Of a DNA stretch of 49,642 nucleotides, positions 41,621 through 49,642 are shown in pieces. The translations under genes were made by a program, and so were the position numbers. Numbering within the stretch: position 1 is the stretch's first letter; each line of letters starts with the position of its first letter. This DNA is from Bacteroidota bacterium (lineage in GTDB: Bacteria; Bacteroidota; Bacteroidia; Bacteroidales; Paludibacteraceae), in the NCBI GenBank assembly GCA_017860335.1, contig JAFNAU010000001.1, positions 1 through 49,642 of the forward strand, read 5' to 3'. Under the pieces are notes generated by a model. That model searched no databases. It had not been told where the DNA came from and saw nothing but the letters and a program-made list of their open reading frames with translations.

Positions 41621-42553
41621 TCACGTTTGACGGTTTTTGAGTTCGCTGTAGATATTCTCATAGAGCGGAACCGGGATGTTGTGCTTATGCGCCAGTCGAA
41701 CCACCATGCCTGTGAGTGTTTCGAGTTCGGTTCTGCCGCCCGATTTGAAATCGCTGTGCATGGACGCGGTACTTCCTGCCGGCAGTGCTTCCATTCTGTT
41801 TATAATTTCTTCAGTGGGATTGCCTTCAAAATTAATTCCCTCCGCGCGAGCTACCTTCAGAAATTCTTCGGCTACATCTGCCGTCAGATTTCTGCGTTCA
41901 TCGGGATCAGTGAGTTCATTGAAGCCTACATTCAGATATGAAGTGAGCGAAGCCGATACGGAAATAAAAAAGAACTTTTTCCACACACTCTGACGGATAT
42001 TGACCGAGTAATGCGCGTCTATCTCTGCTTCGTGCAGCAAGGTTTCGAAAGCCGAAAGTCTTTTGTCGCTACCGCCATCGTACCCGAACACCAGCCGGAG
42101 AAACGGACCCGACGTGCGTATCACTCCGGGTTCAGTCCGACGGCTGACAATGTACGAATATCCACTCCAAACGGTATTATCGGGAAGTATTTCGCGAATT
42201 CGTTCGGTGATATCGCCACCGTTGAGCAGGGGAAGAATAACGGTATTCCTGTCAATGCACGGACGTATCTGTTCGATGGACGATTTCAGGTCGTAACTTT
42301 TGGTGGTGATTACCATAAAATCCACCGGGCCTATTTCAGCGGCATCTGATGTGGCCAGTGTGGGTTTGGCAAAGAAATCCTCGTTTTCGTTGATAATGTG
42401 AATACCATGCTCTCGGATGGCCTGAAGATGCTGACCACGCGCAATAAAATATATTTCAATGTTAGAGGAAGTTTCATATCTTTTTGCCAGCTTTCCACCG
42501 TAGTATCCTCCTACTCCGCCCAGTCCAAGTATCGCTATTTTTACACTCTTCAT
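41621..42553 (-). CDS. 2-dehydropantoate 2-reductase-like protein (PanE/ApbA family)
   Basis: From the ATG at 42553 the product has 310 residues with an N-terminal Rossmann fold (KIAILGLGGVGGYYGGKLA, binding NADPH) and the C-terminal ApbA_C domain (QSVWKKFFFISVSASLTSYLN with the catalytic Lys, then ELETLTGMVVRLAHKHNIPVP). Ketopantoate reductase makes pantoate for coenzyme A. Family members also act on other 2-keto acids, so panE is likely but not certain. An in-frame ATG at 42634 would add 27 residues ahead of the Rossmann strand and is less likely. Confidence 0.85.
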   Translation of the reverse strand: MKSVKIAILGLGGVGGYYGGKLAKRYETSSNIEIYFIARGQHLQAIREHGIHIINENEDFFAKPTLATSDAAEIGPVDFMVITTKSYDLKSSIEQIRPCIDRNTVILPLLNGGDITERIREILPDNTVWSGYSYIVSRRTEPGVIRTSGPFLRLVFGYDGGSDKRLSAFETLLHEAEIDAHYSVNIRQSVWKKFFFISVSASLTSYLNVGFNELTDPDERRNLTADVAEEFLKVARAEGINFEGNPTEEIINRMEALPAGSTASMHSDFKSGGRTELETLTGMVVRLAHKHNIPVPLYENIYSELKNRQT

Positions 42554-42672
42554 ACTTCTAATTTTATATTGTTCAAACAAGCTTGTTATTAAAAAGTTTT
42601 TTGTTCTGCTGTAATGCATGCTCCGAATCAGCAATATTATAAGATATCATGACGACTTTATAAAATAAAATG

Positions 42673-42805
42673 TCAGATCTCTATCCCCTAACCCCTTTCT
42701 CCTTTGGAGAAAGGGGAAAACAGCATCTGTATCAACAGATTTTGTTCTGAAGTTTTGCAATGCTAAGTCCCTCAACTTCGGAGAGGGACTTAGGGAGAGG
42801 TCTGA
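42673..42805. repeat. Palindromic intergenic element with three hairpins
   Basis: Ends TCAGATCTCT (from 42673) and AGAGGTCTGA (to 42805) are imperfect inverted repeats. Inside are CCCCTTTCTCC/GGAGAAAGGGG (42692-42702 with 42706-42716), ATCTGT/ACAGAT (42725-42730 with 42735-42740) and CTAAGTCCCTC/GAGGGACTTAG (42763-42773 with 42783-42793). It fills most of the 445-base gap 42554-42997. A direct repeat of about 29 bases (AACAGATTTTG start) occurs at 42734 and again near 42829, after the element. Confidence 0.6.
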
Positions 42806-42961
42806 ATTGAAAAGCCTTTATCCCAATTAACAGATTTTGCTCTTACGGTTTGCACAGTATTTCACGGACACAACAAACTTTCTTTTCAAATATCCGGTTT
42901 TTCGAATTTTAGTGTGCGAAATTACAACAATTGGCAAGAAATTCAAGATAAATTTATAAAA

Positions 42962-42990
42962 AAAGCAACCGTTTCCTTTCCGGTTGCTTT
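42962..42990 (-). terminator. Terminator after the OMP_b-brl receptor gene
   Basis: Perfect 10-base arms 42962-42971 and 42981-42990; on the minus strand the hairpin runs into a T-tract. Confidence 0.8.
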
Positions 42991-42997
42991 CTGTTTA

Positions 42998-45853
42998 TTA
43001 CATTTCCGGAGGTGGTCCCCCTCCGCCCATAAAGGGAGGAGTTCCTCCGGGACCGTGATATGAATTAGAATCGCCTCTGCCCTGCCTGTTCATTCTCCGG
43101 TCGGGTCCGAAGCGGTTCATGTTTTGCAGATCTTCCATTTCCTGGTTTGTCGCGCCCTTGAATTTGGTGATTTTGTATGTAAAACCTACGAGGAAGTAAG
43201 CTGGCAACGAATTGGTTTTGCTGTACTGAATGTAGTTATCACCCACTGTCTGTGAAACGTTTTGTCGCTGACGCAAAATATCATACACTTTGAGTGAAAA
43301 TACTCCTTTCCTTTTAAAGGCAGACACTTCGAGCGACGCGTTCCACAGCCACTGGCTAAGATTAAAACTTGAATAACCTTTCTGAGTGGTATAATTCAAA
43401 TCTGAATTAAAGGTAATAGCGTTTGTGGGGCGAATACCAAGATTAACCGCGCTGATCCAGTCGTAGGTTTCGTTTGGTTTCGTATTGAAATTATTTTTCG
43501 AATTGGAGTAACTCAGCCCGCCACGCATGCTTATATCAAAAATATTGTGTGTGTAGCTCAGCGAGATATTATTCGAAGCATTGTAACGGATCGTACTGCT
43601 GAGGTCTCCCAGTTGCAGATGATCGATGTCAATCAGGTCGGTGTTTACATTCTTTGAAGTATATCCGTACTGCTGACGTACACCGAAGGACGCGCTGTTG
43701 CTGAAGTTGAACTTTTTCCAGAACGGTGTGCTGAACATGGCAAACGAATTCAGGTTGTAGGGTGTTTCCTTCGAATTGACAGTCTGAATATATCGCTTTC
43801 CGGTTTTGTCGTAGATGCTGTTATTCGTCAGATCATCTTTGATAACACTCCCGTTCAGTCCAAAACTGAAGGAAGAAAATTTTGTGCTGTTATACGTAGA
43901 GTACATCAGTCGCAGGTTGTGCTGGAACTGGGGATTAAGTGTCGGATTACCCACTGTTTCATTCATCAGGTCGGTATTGTTTTTTACCGGCTGCATCTGA
44001 CTAATGGTAGGCTGACTGGTTCGTCCCGAATAATCGAAGCGTGCAAACTGTCTTTTTCCGAAATTATACTGAAAGCGCGCATTTGGTGCAAAATTGATAA
44101 CTTCGTTGCTCAGCTCCACACCCGGGTCACTTCCGTAAATGGTGGTACTGTATGTCTGCGACGGTTCTGCTTTCATACCCAGCGTGATATTATAGCTTTT
44201 CTGAATAAACCGGTAATTCAATTCCAGCGCTTCGCTGTAAAATGTATTTTTGAATTCGTTGCTGTACACATCGTCGAGTACGGTGTAGTTACCCTGCTGG
44301 TCTTTGTCGAAGAGATTCCGGGTTGAATTGCTGAAGTTGCTGTTCAACGATACGGATGTTTCCAGAAAGTGCTGATTTTTCCAGAGTGGCTCCACAAACG
44401 ACATGCGCAAACCCATATTGTAACTGTTCGAAATGTTTTCGCTCCGCTGATCAATGATGATAGTTGAGTCACTTGTGTTTTTTCGGGATAAATTCTGACC
44501 GTCGTTATTGCTCTGCGACAGGTTAGTACTCAGGCGGGTTGTAAATGTACGTCCCGGTTTTGCGAATTTACGGCTGTAAATAATATTCAATCCTCCGTTA
44601 ACTGAAGTGCCGTTTCCACTGTTATTGGTTTTTCCCCAGCTTGTGCTGTCGTTTTCGGTCATATACAGGTACTGCGAATTTGAAGCATTAAATGATCTGT
44701 TGTAACCCATATTCGGCTGGAAAACAACGGTATTGAGACTGTCGGGTTTCCATTCGGCTTCCAGCCGTACATTTCCCTGATAGTTTTCGCGGTTCGAAGA
44801 GCTTGTTGACTGGTTGTTATAGGTCAAACCCTGGAGGTAATTCTCGCGGTTACTTTCGGAGGTTTGCAGCTGATCCGAATGATTAAATGAAGCGTCGCCT
44901 CCGAGTATCAGTTTGGTGTTGACGGGAGTGTTGAGGTTATAACCCAGGTTTTGTGTGGCAGTAATACCCGAACTTCTTCCACCGAAACCTTCCCGACCAC
45001 GTCCGCTTCGGGCTGTATTGGTGTTGTTGGCTCCCGCGGTAATCGTCGAACGGGTTTCACCATTCATGATATTGAGGAATGCACCGGCATCGTAACGGAA
45101 CTCGGGATTGACATCGGTACCTGCTCCGGCCTGAACATTGCCGAAGACACCTTGCTTCCGGTCTCGTTTCAGTGTAAGATTTATCACCCGTTCGGTATCG
45201 TTATCCTCAAAACCTGTCAGTTTGGCCATTTCCGACTTTTGATCAACCACCTGCACTTTATCAATCATATCAGCCGGTATGTTTTTGGTCGACATTTCAA
45301 TGTCATCGCCGAAAAATTTCTTTCCGTCAACCAGCACTTTCTTCACTTCCTGACCGTTGACAGTGATCTTGCCTTCAGAGCTGACTTCCACCCCCGGCAT
45401 TTTTTTAAGCATATCTTCCACCACCGCGTTTTGCGAGGTTTTGAAAGCCTGAGCATTGTATTCGATTGTATCATTTTTCACCACCACCTGTACGGCAGTA
45501 CCGGTAACATTGACCTGTTCAAGCATGCGGGCATCTTCCTGCATGGATATTTTACCTATCAGCACATCCTTATTGGCTACGGTCAGATTTTGATTATAAT
45601 CGTTGTACCCGACTGTTGTCACTTTCAGTATGTACTTGCCCGGTTTGATATCCCGTAGTTTAAATCTACCGGCGCTGTCGGTTGTCTGACCCGTTATGAG
45701 CACCGAATCAACCGGACTTAACAGCCTGACACCAGCCCGATCCATCGCATTTCCGGTTTTAACATCAACAACTTTTGACTGAATTGAATACTGCGCATGC
45801 GCGGATAATGCAGCAATAATCAGCAGCATAACAATAGAGAGTTTCTTTAACAT
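42998..45853 (-). CDS. TonB-dependent receptor-like outer membrane beta-barrel protein
   Basis: The 951-residue protein has a signal peptide (MLKKLSIVMLLIIAALSAHAQ), a carboxypeptidase-like regulatory domain (22-105, with GRFKLRDIKPGKYILKV), a plug domain (about 120-215, VVEDMLKKMPGVEVSSEGKITVNG) and a C-terminal OMP_b-brl_3 barrel to residue 900. The extreme C-terminus is Gly/Pro-rich (GGTPPFMGGGGPPPEM), an unusual end that follows the barrel. It resembles receptors of unknown ligand that are common in Bacteroidota; no SusD-like partner or sigma/anti-sigma pair is beside it, so a polysaccharide locus is not indicated. Confidence 0.88.
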   Translation of the reverse strand: MLKKLSIVMLLIIAALSAHAQYSIQSKVVDVKTGNAMDRAGVRLLSPVDSVLITGQTTDSAGRFKLRDIKPGKYILKVTTVGYNDYNQNLTVANKDVLIGKISMQEDARMLEQVNVTGTAVQVVVKNDTIEYNAQAFKTSQNAVVEDMLKKMPGVEVSSEGKITVNGQEVKKVLVDGKKFFGDDIEMSTKNIPADMIDKVQVVDQKSEMAKLTGFEDNDTERVINLTLKRDRKQGVFGNVQAGAGTDVNPEFRYDAGAFLNIMNGETRSTITAGANNTNTARSGRGREGFGGRSSGITATQNLGYNLNTPVNTKLILGGDASFNHSDQLQTSESNRENYLQGLTYNNQSTSSSNRENYQGNVRLEAEWKPDSLNTVVFQPNMGYNRSFNASNSQYLYMTENDSTSWGKTNNSGNGTSVNGGLNIIYSRKFAKPGRTFTTRLSTNLSQSNNDGQNLSRKNTSDSTIIIDQRSENISNSYNMGLRMSFVEPLWKNQHFLETSVSLNSNFSNSTRNLFDKDQQGNYTVLDDVYSNEFKNTFYSEALELNYRFIQKSYNITLGMKAEPSQTYSTTIYGSDPGVELSNEVINFAPNARFQYNFGKRQFARFDYSGRTSQPTISQMQPVKNNTDLMNETVGNPTLNPQFQHNLRLMYSTYNSTKFSSFSFGLNGSVIKDDLTNNSIYDKTGKRYIQTVNSKETPYNLNSFAMFSTPFWKKFNFSNSASFGVRQQYGYTSKNVNTDLIDIDHLQLGDLSSTIRYNASNNISLSYTHNIFDISMRGGLSYSNSKNNFNTKPNETYDWISAVNLGIRPTNAITFNSDLNYTTQKGYSSFNLSQWLWNASLEVSAFKRKGVFSLKVYDILRQRQNVSQTVGDNYIQYSKTNSLPAYFLVGFTYKITKFKGATNQEMEDLQNMNRFGPDRRMNRQGRGDSNSYHGPGGTPPFMGGGGPPPEM

Positions 45854-46041
45854 AATATACTTAGTTTCGAAATGAATTACATATCAGAGAGGTGAGAAAT
45901 GGTCAGCTGATATACTATTCGTTTAATAATTTCTATTTTGACTAATAAATCATTGAAAAGTTTAATATACTAAACAATTTTATATTCAGTTTGTTATTTT
46001 TCTACTATAAGGATTTAAGCACCAAACATATAAAAATTAGT

Positions 46042-46713
46042 ATGAAACGTTATCTTTTACTTCTTCCACTGTTAATATCTAGCTATTTATTTGTATCCGG
46101 TCAGTACAAACTTCCCGATTTGCCCTACGCGTACAACGCGCTGGAGCCTTACATCGACAGTACTACCATGCATATTCATCACGATGCTCACCATGCGGCA
46201 TATACGAACAATCTGAATAAAGCTTTGGAAAATTATCCGCAATATTCCAACATGGAAATTACAAAGTTACTGAAAAACATCAATATACTGCCGGAAAAGA
46301 TACAAACTGCTGTGAGAAACAATGGAGGCGGATATTACAATCATCTCATATTCTGGACCATGCTTGCACCAGCCGGAACTACACGTATGTCACCCGAACT
46401 TGAAGAATCAATTATTAAAAGTTTTGGCAGTGTGGATGCATTTAAAACTAAATTTGAAGCTGCAGCCATCGGCAGGTTTGGCTCCGGATGGGTGTGGCTG
46501 ATCAAAAAACCGATGGGTGAACTTTATATCGAAAGCACCGCTAATCAGGACAACATGCTGATGCCTTTCAATACACCGGAAGGCAAACCAATTCTCACCC
46601 TGGATGTGTGGGAACACGCTTACTACCTCAAATACCAGTCGAAACGGGCCGCTTATGTCAAAGCATTTTGGAACGTGGTGAACTGGAATAAGGTAAGTGA
46701 GCTTTATCGCTGA
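46042..46713 (+). CDS. Superoxide dismutase (Mn/Fe family) with signal peptide
   Basis: From the ATG at 46042 the product has 223 residues and begins with a Sec signal peptide (MKRYLLLLPLLISSYLFVSGQ), unlike the usual cytosolic enzyme. The fold is complete: LPYAYNALEPYID, the metal ligands His46 (HIHHDAHH), His101 (YYNHLIFW), Asp188 and His192 (LDVWEHAYY). Gly at the GGG position and Gln in STANQD are features of Mn-type or metal-tolerant enzymes. It removes superoxide, presumably in the periplasm. An in-frame ATG at 45991 would add 17 polar residues before the signal and is less likely. Confidence 0.93.
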   Translation: MKRYLLLLPLLISSYLFVSGQYKLPDLPYAYNALEPYIDSTTMHIHHDAHHAAYTNNLNKALENYPQYSNMEITKLLKNINILPEKIQTAVRNNGGGYYNHLIFWTMLAPAGTTRMSPELEESIIKSFGSVDAFKTKFEAAAIGRFGSGWVWLIKKPMGELYIESTANQDNMLMPFNTPEGKPILTLDVWEHAYYLKYQSKRAAYVKAFWNVVNWNKVSELYR

Positions 46714-46832
46714 CGCATCCCGACACCCTTTCTGATTTATTTCAGAATCAGCCTGAATATCAGGATTTCAGACAACAAACAACCAACCTGACTGACAGCT
46801 TTATGCCGGCAGTTCTAAAAATTTATCGGTGT

Positions 46833-47183
46833 ATGAACGTAGAAGATATTCGAAACTATTGTTTGTCTCTGAAAGGAGCTGAAGAATGCTTTCCTTTTGA
46901 CGATGAGACACTTGTATTCAAAGCCCTCGGTAAAATGTTTGCTTTCATACCGTTGGAAGAGCCAGATTTATTCATCAACCTGAAGTGTGATCCGGTGAAG
47001 GCTCTTAACCTGCGGGAAAAATATCAGGCAGTACAGCCCGGTTATCATATGAATAAGAAATATTGGAACACCGTGGCACTAACTAATGAAGTCACCGAGA
47101 AACTACTGAAAGAGTGGATTAAACACTCCTACCACGAAGTGATGAAAGGAATACCGAAAAAGAAAAGAGAATGTTATGTATGA
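46833..47183 (+). CDS. MmcQ/YjbR family protein
   Basis: The 116-residue protein has the MmcQ/YjbR (CyaY-like) fold: MNVEDIRNYCLSLKGAEECFPF, the KMFAFI and DLFINLKCDP strands, PGYHMNKKYWNTV and a basic helical C-terminus. Family members are cytosolic, described as DNA-binding or unknown. Start at 46833 gives the usual N-terminus; an upstream ATG at 46803 is also in frame. It follows the superoxide dismutase gene by about 120 bases, with two small hairpins between but no clear T-run. Confidence 0.85.
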   Translation: MNVEDIRNYCLSLKGAEECFPFDDETLVFKALGKMFAFIPLEEPDLFINLKCDPVKALNLREKYQAVQPGYHMNKKYWNTVALTNEVTEKLLKEWIKHSYHEVMKGIPKKKRECYV

Positions 47184-47552
47184 ATACATAATATACTTAC
47201 AAGAAGAATGATGCTCTGGTTTTCAATAACCCGGGCATTTTTTATCACCCTAATTCTTTAGAATAAAAAATACTCGGAGAGTTGTCCTGAAACATGCGGA
47301 AAATGTTGTTTCCGTAGAAATCAATCAGCATCTTTTGCTGATTGGTGAATTTATTTCTGACAGTTTTCTGGCTAAGCTTTACGGCCTGTTCTATCCTGAT
47401 TTGACACGGTGCAGATGCATCGGTTTTAAGCTGAGTCAGGGTGCTGCTGACAGCCCGAATAAGAGGAATAAGATGAATGTTGCCGCAACAGCAATATTCA
47501 TAATTACTGATTTTTCATTCTGTTATTATAGTATTGATTATTGTGTTTTTAT
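47184..47552. other. Intergenic region with a terminator and a possible broken exported-protein gene
   Basis: Plus-strand terminator at 47212-47243 (ATGCTCTGG/CCCGGGCAT with T6) follows the YjbR gene. On the minus strand ATG at 47501 starts MNIAVAATFILFLLFGLSAAP, which looks like a signal peptide and stops at 47436-47438. An overlapping minus-strand frame is open from about 47512 to 47245 and encodes a basic polar stretch (TLTQLKTDASAPCQIRIEQ start, ending SPSIFYSKELG). The two could be one gene with a frameshift. No family is recognised. Confidence 0.3.
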
Positions 47553-49061
47553 TCATAACGGAGGCGTCTCGGACAATTTTCCCTTCATCGACTGGTAAGT
47601 TTCTTCCAAAGCCTTTTCATCATCGGTGATTACAAGTATCCTGTCGCCCACGAGCAGCTCGGTATTTCCCCTCGGAATGAAATACTTGCCTTTCCGCTTC
47701 ACCATTGCCACCAGGGTCTTGTCGGGCACATTGATGTCCATCAGGCGGGAACCATTGGCCAGGAACTCCTCCTTGATGGATATTTCGCTCATTGCCGATT
47801 TTATTTCGTCGGAGAATTCCACATCAAATTCTCTCAGTTTGCGTTTTTTAGGCGTAGGCAGAGAAAGTTTCATCCAGTGAGCAACTGTTCCCACGGTGGT
47901 TCCCTGTATGACCAGCGAAAGTATGGTGATAAAAAAGACGATATTAAATAACATCTTAGCTTTAGGTACACCTTCGATCCATGGATAAGTTGCGAAAATA
48001 ATGGGTACAGCGCCTCTCAAACCCACCCACGAAACATAAGTTCTTGCCTTGAATGTAAGTTTACGAAACGGAGATAAGCTGATAAAAACCGCGGTGGGTC
48101 TGGAAACAAGCAACATAAAAACGCCGATCAACAACGCCACACCGGCAATTGGAAGCAACTCACCCGGATTGACCAGCAAACCGAGTGTGAGGAACATGAT
48201 GATCTGGAAAAGCCAGGTCAGCCCGTCGAAAAATTTCAGTGAGCTTCGTTTGTGTACGAATTTGTGATTTCCAATCAGCAAACCACCTGCATACACAGCC
48301 AGATAGCCGTTACCTCCCACAAAGCTGGTAAATCCGAAAAGGAAAAACATAATGGTCAGAAGCAAAACCGAATAAAGGGCATCGTTATCGAGATTTATCC
48401 TGTTAATTATTTTTACAGATAATTTTCCCAGGAAGAGACCTCCAACAGCGCCCAGTATCAACTGACGGAAAAACATAAAAACTGCTTCCCCGGTGCTGAA
48501 ATCGGGAGTTTGTATCAGTTGGATTAAAACAATAGTGAGCATAAATGCCATGGGATCGTTGCTTCCGCTCTCAAATTCGAGCAATGGCCGGATATTTTCT
48601 TTAAGCGACAGCCCTTTGGAGCGCAGAATAGAGAATACCGACGCAGAATCTGTCGATGACATGATACTGCCTAACAGCATCGATTCGAGAAGAGTAAAGG
48701 AAACTGAGGTAAATATATGGTTGGTAGTCCAGTAAATAAAAAAACCTGTAAGAATAGCTGTAATCAACACCCCGATTGTTGCAAGAACCAGACCCTGTGG
48801 AACAATTGGTTTGATTTCATACAAATTGGTATCCATACCCCCTGAGAACAAAATAATATTCAGGGCAATCACGCCAATAAACTGAGTAATTCTGGGAGAA
48901 TTAAATTCAAGACCAAGACCGTCGGTACCTGCCATTATGCCAATCATGAGGAATAATAACAGGGTTGGAACCCCGTATTTGTGTCCGGTTTTCCCTATCA
49001 ATAAACTAAAGAACAGCATAACTGATGCTACAAGCAGGAAAAGTTCAGTAGATATTGTCAT
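47553..49061 (-). CDS. Potassium/proton antiporter (NhaP2/CvrA type)
   Basis: The 502-residue inner-membrane protein has about 12-13 helices (1-395) with CPA1 signatures STDSASVFSIL and FESGSNDPMAFML, the latter carrying the Asn-Asp pair of the ion site, and VGLRGAVPIIFATYP. A C-terminal RCK_C (TrkA-C) domain follows (about 425-495, GSRLMDINVPDKTLVAMVKR) and may sense nucleotides or ions. It exports K+ or Na+ in exchange for protons and helps control volume and pH. A minus-strand TAACTTTG box lies at 49099-49106, 38 bases upstream. This gene and the tRNA-Phe gene diverge. Confidence 0.92.
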   Translation of the reverse strand: MTISTELFLLVASVMLFFSLLIGKTGHKYGVPTLLLFLMIGIMAGTDGLGLEFNSPRITQFIGVIALNIILFSGGMDTNLYEIKPIVPQGLVLATIGVLITAILTGFFIYWTTNHIFTSVSFTLLESMLLGSIMSSTDSASVFSILRSKGLSLKENIRPLLEFESGSNDPMAFMLTIVLIQLIQTPDFSTGEAVFMFFRQLILGAVGGLFLGKLSVKIINRINLDNDALYSVLLLTIMFFLFGFTSFVGGNGYLAVYAGGLLIGNHKFVHKRSSLKFFDGLTWLFQIIMFLTLGLLVNPGELLPIAGVALLIGVFMLLVSRPTAVFISLSPFRKLTFKARTYVSWVGLRGAVPIIFATYPWIEGVPKAKMLFNIVFFITILSLVIQGTTVGTVAHWMKLSLPTPKKRKLREFDVEFSDEIKSAMSEISIKEEFLANGSRLMDINVPDKTLVAMVKRKGKYFIPRGNTELLVGDRILVITDDEKALEETYQSMKGKLSETPPL

Positions 49062-49285
49062 TTTTTGGCAGGTATTGTATTTTATTTAAGATGAATTGCA
49101 AAGTTAATTCTTTTTTACAAAAAAAATCTTTTATCTCCCAATACATCCGCTACCCATAAACAGTTTAAATGTTATTTAACTGACATTTAGAAACATATTC
49201 CGGTGAATGATGGGCTCACCCTACGTCAGTAACAGGTTAGTTGTAAAATCCACAGAGAAATTATTCAGGATTTTTTGCCGAAGTA

Positions 49286-49316
49286 TTTGGTAATTCAAAA
49301 AAATGCCGTACATTTG
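49286..49316 (+). promoter_or_regulatory. Consensus Bacteroidota promoter of tRNA-Phe
   Basis: TTTG at 49286-49289 and TACATTTG at 49309-49316 are 19 bases apart, 18 bases before the tRNA. Confidence 0.85.
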
Positions 49317-49334
49317 CACTCGCAAAACAAATGA

Positions 49335-49407
49335 GGTACCATAGCTCAGTTGGTAGAGCAAAGGACTGAAAATCCTTGTGTCCCCGGTTCGATTCCTGGT
49401 GGTACCA
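49335..49407 (+). tRNA. tRNA-Phe (anticodon GAA)
   Basis: The 73-base cloverleaf has a perfect acceptor stem GGTACCA/TGGTACC, D-arm AGCTCAGTTGGTAGAGC, anticodon loop CTGAAAA (GAA), T-arm with GGTTCGATTCC and discriminator A. CCA is not encoded. Confidence 0.97.
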
Positions 49408-49418
49408 CTTAACAAAAT

Positions 49419-49447
49419 GCTGTAAATCAATGATTTATGGCGTTTTT
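49419..49447 (+). terminator. Probable terminator after tRNA-Phe
   Basis: Arms GCTGTAAATCA (49419-49429) and TGATTTATGGC (49431-49441) pair with two wobbles, followed by TTTTT. From 49448 to the end of the window I see no gene. Confidence 0.6.
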
Positions 49448-49642
49448 CTTTTTATCTTCGCCGTAAGTAAAACTTAAAAAATTCCGGATCAATGTAAATA
49501 TCAGGTGGAGTAGTTTTTAATCTTTTTGATCCATTTTTTATCTTTGAAGTCATCTTGACTTTTTAACAAATGGCATTTATTTTGTTTTTTGACTTCGTAG
49601 AAGTCACATATTTGTAGTAGAATGATTGTTTTTTACATACGA

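Noticed and set aside
47335..47598. Plus-strand ORF of 87 codons between the YjbR gene and the antiporter gene
   Set aside because: It runs into the antiporter coding region in antisense, has no promoter or family likeness, and its ATG is not preceded by any signal.
49221..49430. Minus-strand ORF of 69 codons over the tRNA-Phe gene
   Set aside because: It reads the tRNA in antisense (the well-known RNRTGDTRIF artefact) and has no independent support.

Overview
The window is about 49.6 kb of a Bacteroidota chromosome, most likely Bacteroidales close to Paludibacter or Dysgonomonas-like propionate formers. Support comes from repeated promoters of the Bacteroidota form (TTTG, about 19 bases, TAnnTTTG), from family markers (DUF4286, DUF3098, DUF3467, OMP_b-brl receptor, CBM20-CBM20-GH77 glucanotransferase) and from the ftsX-DUF3098-uppP-truB-queA gene order. 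The genus is an inference. Most genes are housekeeping. I see no phage, insertion sequence, CRISPR array, toxin-antitoxin or defence system.

Left edge (1-4.8 kb). This is the only badly damaged stretch: a dsbD-like remnant (signal peptide joined to the C-terminal end), an intact grpE, a dnaJ broken by two short internal deletions, and a large MG2/plug-type surface protein broken by one more. Everything to the right reads intact, so either local decay or contig-end misassembly is possible.

4.8-14.9 kb. A PPK2 polyphosphate phosphotransferase, a biotin-dependent carboxyltransferase (oxaloacetate decarboxylase alpha/PycB type) with only half a biotinyl domain, an APC amino-acid permease, ribosomal protein S1, a small lipoprotein, tRNA-Ala(GGC), DUF4286-ruvC, and a secreted GH18 enzyme.

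15-23.8 kb, minus strand. A PIF1-like helicase with HRDC and winged-helix ends; the methylmalonyl-CoA module mce-mmdA-oadG-biotin carrier, which fits the succinate-propionate pathway but lacks the membrane beta subunit here; sufS-sufE for Fe-S assembly; an aldo/keto reductase.

24-36 kb. Secreted GH20 hexosaminidase, acyltransferase-3, YfhO, then ftsX-DUF3098-uppP-truB-queA, and convergent dnaX. The dnaX gene carries an 11-A run exactly after domain III, with immediate stops in both other frames, which points to slippage making a gamma-type clamp-loader subunit. I consider this the best find in the window.

36-49.6 kb. A secreted hypothetical protein, prs, the GH77 glucanotransferase, a repeat-rich gap, DUF3467, a PanE-like reductase, a palindromic repeat element, an OMP_b-brl receptor, an exported superoxide dismutase, an MmcQ/YjbR protein, a K+/H+ antiporter and tRNA-Phe(GAA).
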